Shown here: piece by piece, positions 1 to 4,784 of the stretch
Position numbering within the stretch: the first letter of the stretch is position 1
Layout: every line of letters begins with the position of its first letter
Made by a program: the position numbers and the translations under genes
Notes under the pieces: model-generated
What the model saw: the letters and a program-made list of their open reading frames with translations, nothing else
What the model was told of the DNA's origin: nothing
The model's database searches: none
Origin: Polyangia bacterium
GTDB taxonomy: Bacteria > Myxococcota_A > Polyangia > Polyangiales > Polyangiaceae
Direction of reading: 5' to 3'
NCBI GenBank assembly: GCA_030430975.1
Contig: JAUIKB010000159.1
Span: 1 to 9,201, forward strand
Length of the DNA: 9,201 bases

Positions 1-471
1 GAGCGCCAGAGTATTGGTACCTGTCGTGCCGGTCTGCGCGCCGGTTGTGCTGGTGAACACCGAACTCTCGGGGTTGGAGGCGCTGGCTACGGCGGTGCCC
101 GAAAGACCAGTCGCTCCGGGCGCTACCGAAAACAGAGTCGGAGGCAGGTACGTCGGTGCCGCGCCCTCGTCGGTCGTCGCGTCTTCGGTGCCGGCGTCGG
201 TGATGCCGCCCGAACCGGCGGCGCCCGCCGAGCCCGACATTCCGGCAGACCCGGATGAGCCCGCGCTGCCGCCGGAGCCGGCAGACCCGCCCATCGAGCC
301 GCCACCGGCCCCGCTTGTCCCGCCGACACCGGCCGATCCGTCGACGTTGCCGGATGCATCTGCCCCGCCATCCACGGAGTTGCTGTTGCCGTCGTCGTCG
401 TCCCCCTCGCATGCGCTCAACATCAGGACGCTGCTGGCTAGAACGACCATGGCAGTGCGGGTTCTTCTCAT
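1..471 (-). CDS. Lipoprotein with Ser/Gly-rich linker, N-terminal 157 residues (partial)
   Basis: The gene reads leftward off the window, so only the first 157 codons are present and no stop is seen. The ATG at 471 is preceded by a strong Shine-Dalgarno (AGGAGG, 5-nt spacer). The protein starts with a basic n-region (MRRTRT), a short hydrophobic stretch and a lipobox LSAC with the lipidated Cys at residue 21. A Glu/Asp-rich patch follows (EGDDDD), then a low-complexity Gly/Ser/Ala linker to about residue 93. The visible C-terminal part is Thr/Ser-rich (from about TYLPP on) and resembles the start of a secreted beta-rich domain. There is no Asp after the Cys, so outer-membrane localisation is expected. 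The function cannot be named because the folded domain lies outside the window. A plus-strand open frame over the same bases (14-484) is Pro/Ala-rich because it is antisense to the Gly-rich linker; it was rejected. Confidence 0.85.
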   Translation of the reverse strand, partial: MRRTRTAMVVLASSVLMLSACEGDDDDGNSNSVDGGADASGNVDGSAGVGGTSGAGGGSMGGSAGSGGSAGSSGSAGMSGSAGAAGSGGITDAGTEDATTDEGAAPTYLPPTLFSVAPGATGLSGTAVASASNPESSVFTSTTGAQTGTTGTNTLAL

Positions 472-476
472 CTGTG

Positions 477-482
477 CCTCCT
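477..482 (-). promoter_or_regulatory. Strong Shine-Dalgarno for the lipoprotein starting at 471
   Basis: CCTCCT on the plus strand reads AGGAGG on the minus strand, 5 nt before the ATG at 471. It fixes that start and contrasts with the Shine-Dalgarno-less starts at 570, 2552, 4590, 4785 and 8293. Confidence 0.85.
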
Positions 483-517
483 AGCGCGCCCCAAGCAGAA
501 GGCGACTCCAACCTACC

Positions 518-545
518 AAACTACCTCGATCGGCGAATGCCGCAA
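518..545 (-). promoter_or_regulatory. Candidate sigma70-like promoter of the lipoprotein starting at 471
   Basis: On the minus strand TTGCGG (540-545) and TAGTTT (518-523) are separated by 16 bp. This would give a 5' leader of about 40 nt carrying the AGGAGG site. The -35 box is a poor match and the call rests on spacing and the TANNNT form only. Confidence 0.3.
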
Positions 546-552
546 GCCCGTG

Positions 553-561
553 TGTTAACCT
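553..561 (+). promoter_or_regulatory. Extended -10 (TGT-TAACCT) directly upstream of the ATG at 570
   Basis: TAACCT (556-561) fits TANNNT and is preceded by TG plus one base, as in an extended -10. Eight bases separate it from the ATG at 570, so transcription would begin at or within two bases of the start codon. No Shine-Dalgarno and no convincing -35 were found. Confidence 0.4.
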
Positions 562-569
562 GCGCCGCG

Positions 570-2123
570 ATGCAGTCCTCTTGGTCACGCGCGCGGCAGC
601 CGTGGACGATGTGTGCGGTGATGTGTGCGGTCGGCATGAGCGGCTGCGGCTCAACACCGGAGGCCACGCCCGAGCCAGCGCAAGCTCCTCGCCTCCATGA
701 GGACAGCGAGCTCGGCGGCCTGTATCACGACTTCCTCGACGGCAAGTTCGACGCTCTGGGCCATCCGGTAGGTGCGGAGGTGTTCGATGCACAGACGACA
801 TGCCGCCCGGAGACGGGCGTTGACGTGCCCGGCGGTCGCTGGATGCGACCGTCGTCGGACTCGCCGGGCACCGTATGCGCGGCCACGACTCAGGCCATCA
901 GTCGCGGGCGGTTTGCGATCAACGTTCGGGCTGCCGTGGACGTCATCTGTGCCCCACAGGACTCGGAGTGCGATCAGGATACCGCGCTGCTGACGATTAC
1001 CGTGCGCGACGATGCCGACGCTGTGATCGGAACGCGCCAGGTCGCGCGGGGTGAGTTTCAAGTGGCGGGCGTCTATCAGAACGTAGGACTGAATGTTACG
1101 AACTATCGCAACGCGCAGCTGAGCGTTCAGGTCGAGTGGACGGGCGCCGGGAGTTTGCAGATGGCCTACGTAGAGATCTTTCGCGCCACGCGGCGGCTCA
1201 CGATCGCGGCGCCAAGTGGCCCGGTACCAACCGAGCCGGTACAGATCGAGCTGCTCGATCCACGCGAATTTACGCAGCTCACGCTGAGGTGCGGTGATGT
1301 GGATCGCACGGCTGAGCTCAACACCATGCTGGCCGACGGGCGTGCCACGCGGGAGGAGGGCGAGTTCCGCGCGCTGTGGAAGGTTCCGATGGTAGACCTG
1401 TTGCAGGAATGCCCCAAGCCGACGCCCGTCTTGGTCCAGGCCGTGGAGGGAAGCCAGGCCTACAGCTCGGCGCGAGTAACGCTCGGTATTGCGGAGCCGG
1501 AGTGTGCGTTTACGAGCGGCACGACCAAGGTCTTGCTCACCGGGTTCGAACCGTTTCCGGCGGACGCTACCACCGACAACAGCTCGCTTGCGGCCGTACG
1601 CGCGTTCGACGCGAGTCAGGTCGCCGGCATCTCGGTCATGAAGCTCGAACTGCCAGTCGAGTTCGACACCGCACCGGCACTCGTGGAGCGTGCGATTGAG
1701 CGCTGTCAGCCCGACATCGTCGTCTCGTTCGGTCAGGGGCGCTCAGTGGTCGACATCGAGCGTACGGGATACAATCTAAAAGCCTCATCGGACATCGCCG
1801 GCGGCGTTCCCGACAATCGAGGCATCGTGGGTGATCACGAACCGATCGTGGCGAGCGGTCCCTCTGAGCGAACCAGCCTGCTCCCGGTCGAGCGCATTGT
1901 CCGTGCGATTCGCGACGATGGTGTGGACGTCAGATTGAGCGACGACCCCGGACGCTACGTGTGCAACAACGTATTGTACCGCGTGCTCGGTTTCGTCGCG
2001 GCACGCGGCGTACGATTCGGCTTTGTGCACCTGCCGCGGATTCCGCGGGTTGACGAAACCGACCGCGCCATGCTGGCTCAAGTCGTGCAGCGGGTTGTCG
2101 AGGAGTCGGTCGCCGCGCAGTAG
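570..2123 (+). CDS. Lipoprotein with C-terminal pyroglutamyl-peptidase (peptidase C15) domain
   Basis: Residues about 320-517 form a complete C15 domain. The family motif LLTGFEPF is at 322-329. The catalytic Glu is E397 in the IER motif after FGQGR, the nucleophile is C465 in PGRYVCNN, and the His is H487 in FVHLP. Pcp enzymes remove N-terminal pyroglutamate from peptides and are normally ~200-residue cytosolic proteins. Here the enzyme is exported: the N-terminus has a hydrophobic signal with a lipobox-like MSGC (Cys26). Residues ~49-207 look like a beta-sandwich of galactose-binding/CBM type (ending in the pattern SLQMAYVEIFR), and ~208-318 look Ig-like. Both extra-domain calls are inferred from composition and strand pattern. 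The start at 570 was chosen because it puts two Arg before the hydrophobic core. An in-frame ATG at 537 is possible, and the frame is open further upstream only over the antisense of the neighbouring gene. Confidence 0.88.
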   Translation: MQSSWSRARQPWTMCAVMCAVGMSGCGSTPEATPEPAQAPRLHEDSELGGLYHDFLDGKFDALGHPVGAEVFDAQTTCRPETGVDVPGGRWMRPSSDSPGTVCAATTQAISRGRFAINVRAAVDVICAPQDSECDQDTALLTITVRDDADAVIGTRQVARGEFQVAGVYQNVGLNVTNYRNAQLSVQVEWTGAGSLQMAYVEIFRATRRLTIAAPSGPVPTEPVQIELLDPREFTQLTLRCGDVDRTAELNTMLADGRATREEGEFRALWKVPMVDLLQECPKPTPVLVQAVEGSQAYSSARVTLGIAEPECAFTSGTTKVLLTGFEPFPADATTDNSSLAAVRAFDASQVAGISVMKLELPVEFDTAPALVERAIERCQPDIVVSFGQGRSVVDIERTGYNLKASSDIAGGVPDNRGIVGDHEPIVASGPSERTSLLPVERIVRAIRDDGVDVRLSDDPGRYVCNNVLYRVLGFVAARGVRFGFVHLPRIPRVDETDRAMLAQVVQRVVEESVAAQ

Positions 2124-2144
2124 CTGGGCCCGGACTCTGCTCGG

Positions 2145-2552
2145 CTAAGGCGCGACGGTAAACGGGCGGCGCGCCGGATCGGACACCAACTCGATGGCGT
2201 CGGCAACTCGGACCGTCGCTTGATGCTCGCCGGCGGCCTTGGGGGTGTAGGGCACATCGAACGTGACCAGACCGTTCAGGCTACCGTCGACGGACAGTAC
2301 CCGTGTGGCGATGTCCTTCTCTGTTCCGCCAGGGGGAGTGACGGAAAGAACGAACGAGCGGACGTTTCGATCGGGGTCTTCGAAGCGTAGCTGCCCGGCG
2401 AGACTCGCGGCTCGATTGACGCGATAGTCGCCTTGGCTCAACGCGAACTCGGTGATGATGGGCGGCGTGCCGGGATCGGGGCCGCATCCACCTGAAGCGA
2501 TGACCGCCGAGGTGGCCACGATCCGAGCTAGGCGAACGGCGAGGCTTCCCAC
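2145..2552 (-). CDS. Small lipoprotein with one Ig-like beta-sandwich domain
   Basis: The GTG start at 2552 gives 135 residues: a signal peptide MGSLAVRLARIVATSAVIAS, then GGC with Cys23 as the likely lipidation site. The -3 residue is Ser, not Leu/Val/Ile, so the lipobox is non-canonical. The mature part (about residues 30-135) has alternating hydrophobic strands, an FEDPDRNVRSF turn, and ends in VRVADAIELVSDPARRPFTV. This resembles a bacterial Ig-like/PKD-type fold; no enzyme motif is visible. A TTG at 2594 opens the same frame 14 codons earlier but puts an unsuitable Gly/Asn/Pro stretch before the signal. The GTG is exactly 6 nt after TACAAT, which supports it. The gene converges with the C15 lipoprotein (21 bp between stops) and lies 169 bp downstream of the thioredoxin lipoprotein. 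Role unknown, perhaps binding or scaffolding at the cell surface. Confidence 0.75.
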   Translation of the reverse strand: MGSLAVRLARIVATSAVIASGGCGPDPGTPPIITEFALSQGDYRVNRAASLAGQLRFEDPDRNVRSFVLSVTPPGGTEKDIATRVLSVDGSLNGLVTFDVPYTPKAAGEHQATVRVADAIELVSDPARRPFTVAP

Positions 2553-2558
2553 TGGCTT

Positions 2559-2564
2559 ATTGTA
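2559..2564 (-). promoter_or_regulatory. -10 element TACAAT, 6 nt before the GTG at 2552
   Basis: TACAAT differs from the sigma70 -10 consensus at one base. With six bases between it and GTG, the expected transcription start falls on the G of the start codon, predicting a leaderless mRNA. No good -35 lies 16-18 bp upstream. A small dyad at 2592-2605 sits further up. Confidence 0.5.
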
Positions 2565-2591
2565 GCCACCCGACCCCAGGTTGGGTAGCGG

Positions 2592-2605
2592 CAACCAATC
2601 GGTTG
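2592..2605. repeat. Small inverted repeat upstream of the Ig-like lipoprotein gene
   Basis: CAACC-AATC-GGTTG has 5-bp perfect arms and begins 40 bp upstream of the GTG at 2552. It shares the AACCGAT half-site with the stronger dyad at 3664-3682, which begins at the same distance from its own start codon. Possible operator; short enough to be chance. Confidence 0.3.
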
Positions 2606-2676
2606 TGACGCGCGACCATCCGCGCTTTCCAGCAGGCGCCGATCCGGTGCTGCACCTGGCGATTCTGCCGCGCTGG

Positions 2677-2718
2677 TTCGACGGGGCTAGTTCGACGCGG
2701 CGAGTTCGACGGGGCTAG
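2677..2718. repeat. Three tandem 14-bp repeats just after the thioredoxin lipoprotein gene
   Basis: Units at 2677-2690, 2691-2704 and 2705-2718 read TTCGACGGGGCTAG, TTCGACGCGGCGAG and TTCGACGGGGCTAG. The outer two are identical and the middle one differs at two bases. The array ends 3 bp before the minus-strand stop codon (2722-2724), so it would lie in the 3' end of that transcript. No function is evident; the rest of the gap (2553-2676) holds only the promoter-type sequences listed separately. Confidence 0.8.
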
Positions 2719-2721
2719 TCG

Positions 2722-3624
2722 TTACTTGTTTTGGTTGGCGATCGCCTCGAGCTGCGAGAAGTCGCTCGAATAGCCGTTCCTGCGCTTGACGATCGTCATC
2801 GTTCGCGTGTCGATGAATAGGTTGATAGGCAAGCCGTTGCTTCCCGATAGGCCGAAGCTAAACGTTGGGTCGCCAACGACGGACCACCCTTGGGCGTTGT
2901 AGGTAGTGCGCCAGGCATCGGCGGTTTGCTGATTGCCCTGAATCATCAACGTGAGTGACCGAATGCCCAACGGGGCCCAGCTCACCATTTCGTCGTTCAG
3001 CGAGGCGGCTTCGCTTCGACAGGCGCTACACGTAACCGAAGCTTGGATCAGCAACAGCGCGTTGATGTTCTTCGAACCGTCGCAGTCGAAGTATTCCTCT
3101 GCCGTAATCGTGCGAAGCTGGCCAGAGTCGTCGTAGCCGGTCCACGAGAGCGACTTGTCGATGACGTCGCCCTCGAGCTTGCCGTACGGGCCAGGCGGGT
3201 ACGTGCAGTTCGAATTGCCCGTACCGCCGGTGCTGGTGCCGCCGGTGCTGGTGCCCGCTGTTCCGGCCGTGCCCGCTGTTCCTGCGGTTCCGCCGCTCGT
3301 TCCGGCAGTTCCCGCAGTTCCACCGCTAGCGCCGCCGGCACCGTTGCCACCCTGGCCACCGCCGCTGCTCGCGCCTTGGCCCCCCGCGCCGCCGACGTTT
3401 TGGCTACCGCCGGCGCCGTCTGCGAATCCGCACGCCGAAGAACAGTCCTGGATCTCAAGGTCCAGGCACAGGCATGTGCTCATGCAACCCGCGCAAGCGT
3501 TGCAGACCCCGCCGACGATGCACTGTCCGCCTCCGACGAGCGGGCTGCCCTCGCGTTGCGAGCCGTCTCCCGCTGAACAAGCGGCGACTAACCCAAGGAG
3601 CCCGACGAGGATATAGCTTTTCAT
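2722..3624 (-). CDS. Lipoprotein: eight-Cys module, Gly/Thr linker, thioredoxin-fold domain (CSAC)
   Basis: 300 residues from the ATG at 3624; the frame stays open upstream but the signal peptide MKSYILVGLLGLVAAC (lipobox VAAC, Cys16) fixes this start. Residues 35-65 hold eight cysteines in the pattern C-x5-C-x2-C-x2-C-x3-C-x-C-x7-C-x3-C. A Gly/Ala/Thr linker (~68-137) with (GTA)n repeats follows. Residues ~140-298 are a thioredoxin/redoxin-like domain: CSAC at C199-C202 after a hydrophobic strand (ALLLIQASVT), an alpha helix, and GLPINLFID with the probable cis-Pro at 266. This is the layout of TlpA/peroxiredoxin-like periplasmic oxidoreductases, so thiol-disulfide exchange outside the cytoplasm is the likely activity, but its direction (reduction or oxidation) and partner are unknown. 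The 33-cysteine lipoprotein gene lies 150 bp upstream on the same strand and shares the cysteine module, making it the obvious candidate partner. Confidence 0.85.
   Translation of the reverse strand: MKSYILVGLLGLVAACSAGDGSQREGSPLVGGGQCIVGGVCNACAGCMSTCLCLDLEIQDCSSACGFADGAGGSQNVGGAGGQGASSGGGQGGNGAGGASGGTAGTAGTSGGTAGTAGTAGTAGTSTGGTSTGGTGNSNCTYPPGPYGKLEGDVIDKSLSWTGYDDSGQLRTITAEEYFDCDGSKNINALLLIQASVTCSACRSEAASLNDEMVSWAPLGIRSLTLMIQGNQQTADAWRTTYNAQGWSVVGDPTFSFGLSGSNGLPINLFIDTRTMTIVKRRNGYSSDFSQLEAIANQNK
3220..3318. repeat. Degenerate 9-bp repeats coding a (GTA)n/(GTS)n linker
   Basis: This stretch codes residues 102-134 of the thioredoxin lipoprotein, mostly Gly-Thr-Ala and Gly-Thr-Ser triplets. It is a flexible linker between the cysteine module and the thioredoxin domain, and a site where replication slippage would change length in frame. 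Confidence 0.7.
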
Positions 3625-3636
3625 GGCGACGAGATC

Positions 3637-3665
3637 AGGATCGCGTACGTGGGGCGGGTCGTCAA
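3637..3665 (-). promoter_or_regulatory. Candidate promoter of the thioredoxin lipoprotein gene
   Basis: On the minus strand TTGACG (3660-3665, five of six consensus bases) and GATCCT (3637-3642, weak) are 17 bp apart and lie 12 bp before the ATG at 3624. The -35 box overlaps the edge of the inverted repeat at 3664-3682, so a regulator bound there could touch polymerase. Confidence 0.4.
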
Positions 3666-3682
3666 ACCGATCCCATCGGTTT
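3664..3682. repeat. Perfect 8-bp inverted repeat, candidate operator of the thioredoxin lipoprotein gene
   Basis: AAACCGAT-CCC-ATCGGTTT has perfect 8-bp arms and a 3-bp centre. It lies 40 bp upstream of the ATG at 3624 and abuts the candidate -35 box. There is no T-tract on either side, so an intrinsic terminator for the upstream cysteine-rich gene is less likely than an operator. Confidence 0.5.
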
Positions 3683-3774
3683 CTGTGCGTGGCGCGACGC
3701 CCTGCTCGCGGCATCGAGGCCGTTCTCGATGTGGGAACAGCCGCTCGAGTCCTCTTATCGGCCCGCGGACCGGA

Positions 3775-4590
3775 TCAGCTGCACACGCCGGCGCACTCGG
3801 TCGCGCAACCGGTCGTGCACAGGCACTCGCCCGTGGCGTTGTAAGCGTCGAGCGCTCCGGGCACCTGCAGCTCTGATGCGCAGAGCTGGTTTGCACAGGC
3901 GTTTACATTGCTTGTGTTCGAACAGCGTGTGGCAATGCAGCGCCCGAGATCATCGCACGGGGACCCGGTGGCGCAGGCCTGTAGCTGCGTACAGCAGGCC
4001 CCTTGGGCGCACGCGTTGCAGGTCGGGTCTTGAATCATCAGGGCGCCCGGACAGGAACCCCCGCCGGCGCCCCCCATCCCGCCGGCGCCCGCTGACGTGC
4101 CGCCCGTACCGGCGGTCGTGGTGCCGCCTGTGCCGGCGGTCATGGTGCCGCCCGTGCCGCCGGTCATGGTGCCGCCTGCGCCGGCGGTCATGGTTCCACC
4201 CGTTCCAGCCGTGGTGGTGCCGCCGGCTCCTGCGGAGCTCGTGCCGCCTGCGCCGCCCGCCCCGCAGCCCGAAGCGCAGGCCTGGGGATCGGCTTTGACG
4301 CACATGCACTGCTCGAAGCACTTTTGCGCGCAGCCGCCGCAATCAGGGGTGATCGTGCACCCCGGGGGCCCGGCGCACTGCGCTTGGCAAACCGAGCGGT
4401 CAGCTAGGCTGCTCTGGCACATGCAGCTATCCACGCAGTTGCCGCAGCTCGCACAATCAGGTGCCTGAGAGCAGCCGGGCGCAGCCCCTCCCGGATCCGC
4501 GCTCGTGGTCGCGCACGCTGGCACGGCGGCGACGGGAATCAGCAGCATGGCAAAGGGCATTGCCCGTCCTAACCAGCGCAGCGAAGTCAT
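3775..4590 (-). CDS. Cysteine-rich lipoprotein: two eight-Cys modules, tandem-repeat linker, 16-Cys tail
   Basis: 271 residues. The signal peptide MTSLRWLGRAMPFAMLLIPV is followed by the lipobox VPAC with Cys26. Two copies of an eight-cysteine module lie at residues 40-72 and 78-109; both follow C-x5-C-x2-C-x2/3-C-x3-C-x-C-x7/9-C-x3-C, the pattern also seen once in the downstream thioredoxin lipoprotein. Residues ~110-179 are a Gly/Thr/Ala linker of 8-residue repeats such as AGTGGTMT. Residues 180-271 carry 16 more cysteines in a different spacing (including CNAC and a CC pair). Excluding the lipidated Cys there are 32 cysteines, an even number compatible with full disulfide pairing. No catalytic motif is visible; I do not recognise the family. 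The start has no Shine-Dalgarno but sits 6 nt after an extended -10. An outer-membrane, surface-exposed, disulfide-stabilised protein is the likeliest reading. Confidence 0.82.
   Translation of the reverse strand: MTSLRWLGRAMPFAMLLIPVAAVPACATTSADPGGAAPGCSQAPDCASCGNCVDSCMCQSSLADRSVCQAQCAGPPGCTITPDCGGCAQKCFEQCMCVKADPQACASGCGAGGAGGTSSAGAGGTTTAGTGGTMTAGAGGTMTGGTGGTMTAGTGGTTTAGTGGTSAGAGGMGGAGGGSCPGALMIQDPTCNACAQGACCTQLQACATGSPCDDLGRCIATRCSNTSNVNACANQLCASELQVPGALDAYNATGECLCTTGCATECAGVCS
4097..4257. repeat. 24-bp tandem repeats within the cysteine-rich lipoprotein gene
   Basis: Six 24-bp units (4097-4120, 4121-4144, 4145-4168, 4169-4192, 4193-4216, 4217-4240) plus a partial seventh code 8-residue linker repeats on the minus strand. 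Units 1-4 are close to identical and units 5-6 more diverged. Because 24 is a multiple of three, gain or loss of units alters linker length without frameshift. Confidence 0.85.
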
Positions 4591-4596
4591 CGAGGA

Positions 4597-4605
4597 AGCC
4601 TATCA
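4597..4605 (-). promoter_or_regulatory. Extended -10 (TGA-TAGGCT) 6 nt before the ATG at 4590
   Basis: On the minus strand TAGGCT (4597-4602) is preceded by TGA and followed by six bases and the ATG. Transcription is expected to start at the ATG itself. No Shine-Dalgarno is present and no clear -35 was found, consistent with an extended -10 promoter. Confidence 0.45.
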
Positions 4606-4699
4606 CAGCCGCAGGCGGGAGGGGATACCGCCGGTACCAACCGAGTTTCCGCTGAGTAATGACTGACCGACAGCGGGAGTGACGATTCTTGCTTAGGGC

Positions 4700-4770
4700 G
4701 GGTCGCGTGACCCCGAAATCGGGCGGGTTGGCCAAATTGCGGACAATTTAGCCAACCCGGCCGAACCGGG
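4700..4770. promoter_or_regulatory. Cluster of four inverted repeats between divergent genes
   Basis: Four dyads follow one another: GGGTC/GACCC (4700-4713), CCCGA-AA-TCGGG (4712-4723), a large one with 15-bp arms and one mismatch (4724-4738 with 4745-4759, 6-bp loop GCGGAC), and CCCGG/CCGGG (4756-4770). The large dyad covers the region where the -35 of the TACAAT promoter at 4773-4778 should lie. It has no T-tract, so a regulator-binding region is the favoured reading; it could serve either divergent gene. The rest of 4591-4784 shows only the -10 elements. Confidence 0.5.
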
Positions 4771-4772
4771 CC

Positions 4773-4778
4773 TACAAT
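4773..4778 (+). promoter_or_regulatory. -10 element TACAAT, 6 nt before the ATG at 4785
   Basis: The hexamer and its 6-nt distance to the start codon are the same as for the gene starting at 2552. It predicts a leaderless mRNA. The -35 region is occupied by an inverted repeat, and no Shine-Dalgarno precedes the ATG. Confidence 0.5.
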
Positions 4779-4784
4779 CGACGC

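Noticed and set aside
14..484. Plus-strand open frame rich in Pro/Ala/Val
   Set aside because: It is antisense to a Gly/Ser-rich lipoprotein linker, which always yields Pro/Ala runs, and it has no signal or domain. The minus-strand frame has a lipobox and an AGGAGG site.
255..569. Longer N-terminus for the C15 lipoprotein
   Set aside because: The extension is Arg/Pro-rich antisense sequence of the divergent lipoprotein; the signal peptide and the TGT-TAACCT element place the start at 570.
3155..3616. Plus-strand Pro/Val-rich frame opposite the thioredoxin lipoprotein
   Set aside because: It is a shadow of the (GTA)n linker and cysteine module; the minus strand has the lipobox, CSAC motif and thioredoxin fold.
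3664..3682. Inverted repeat as intrinsic terminator of the cysteine-rich gene
   Set aside because: The arms are perfect but no T-tract follows on either strand and a -35 box abuts it, so an operator is more likely.
4097..4257. 24-bp periodic repeats considered as a CRISPR-like array
   Set aside because: There are no unique spacers; the units are contiguous, in frame and code the linker of a lipoprotein.
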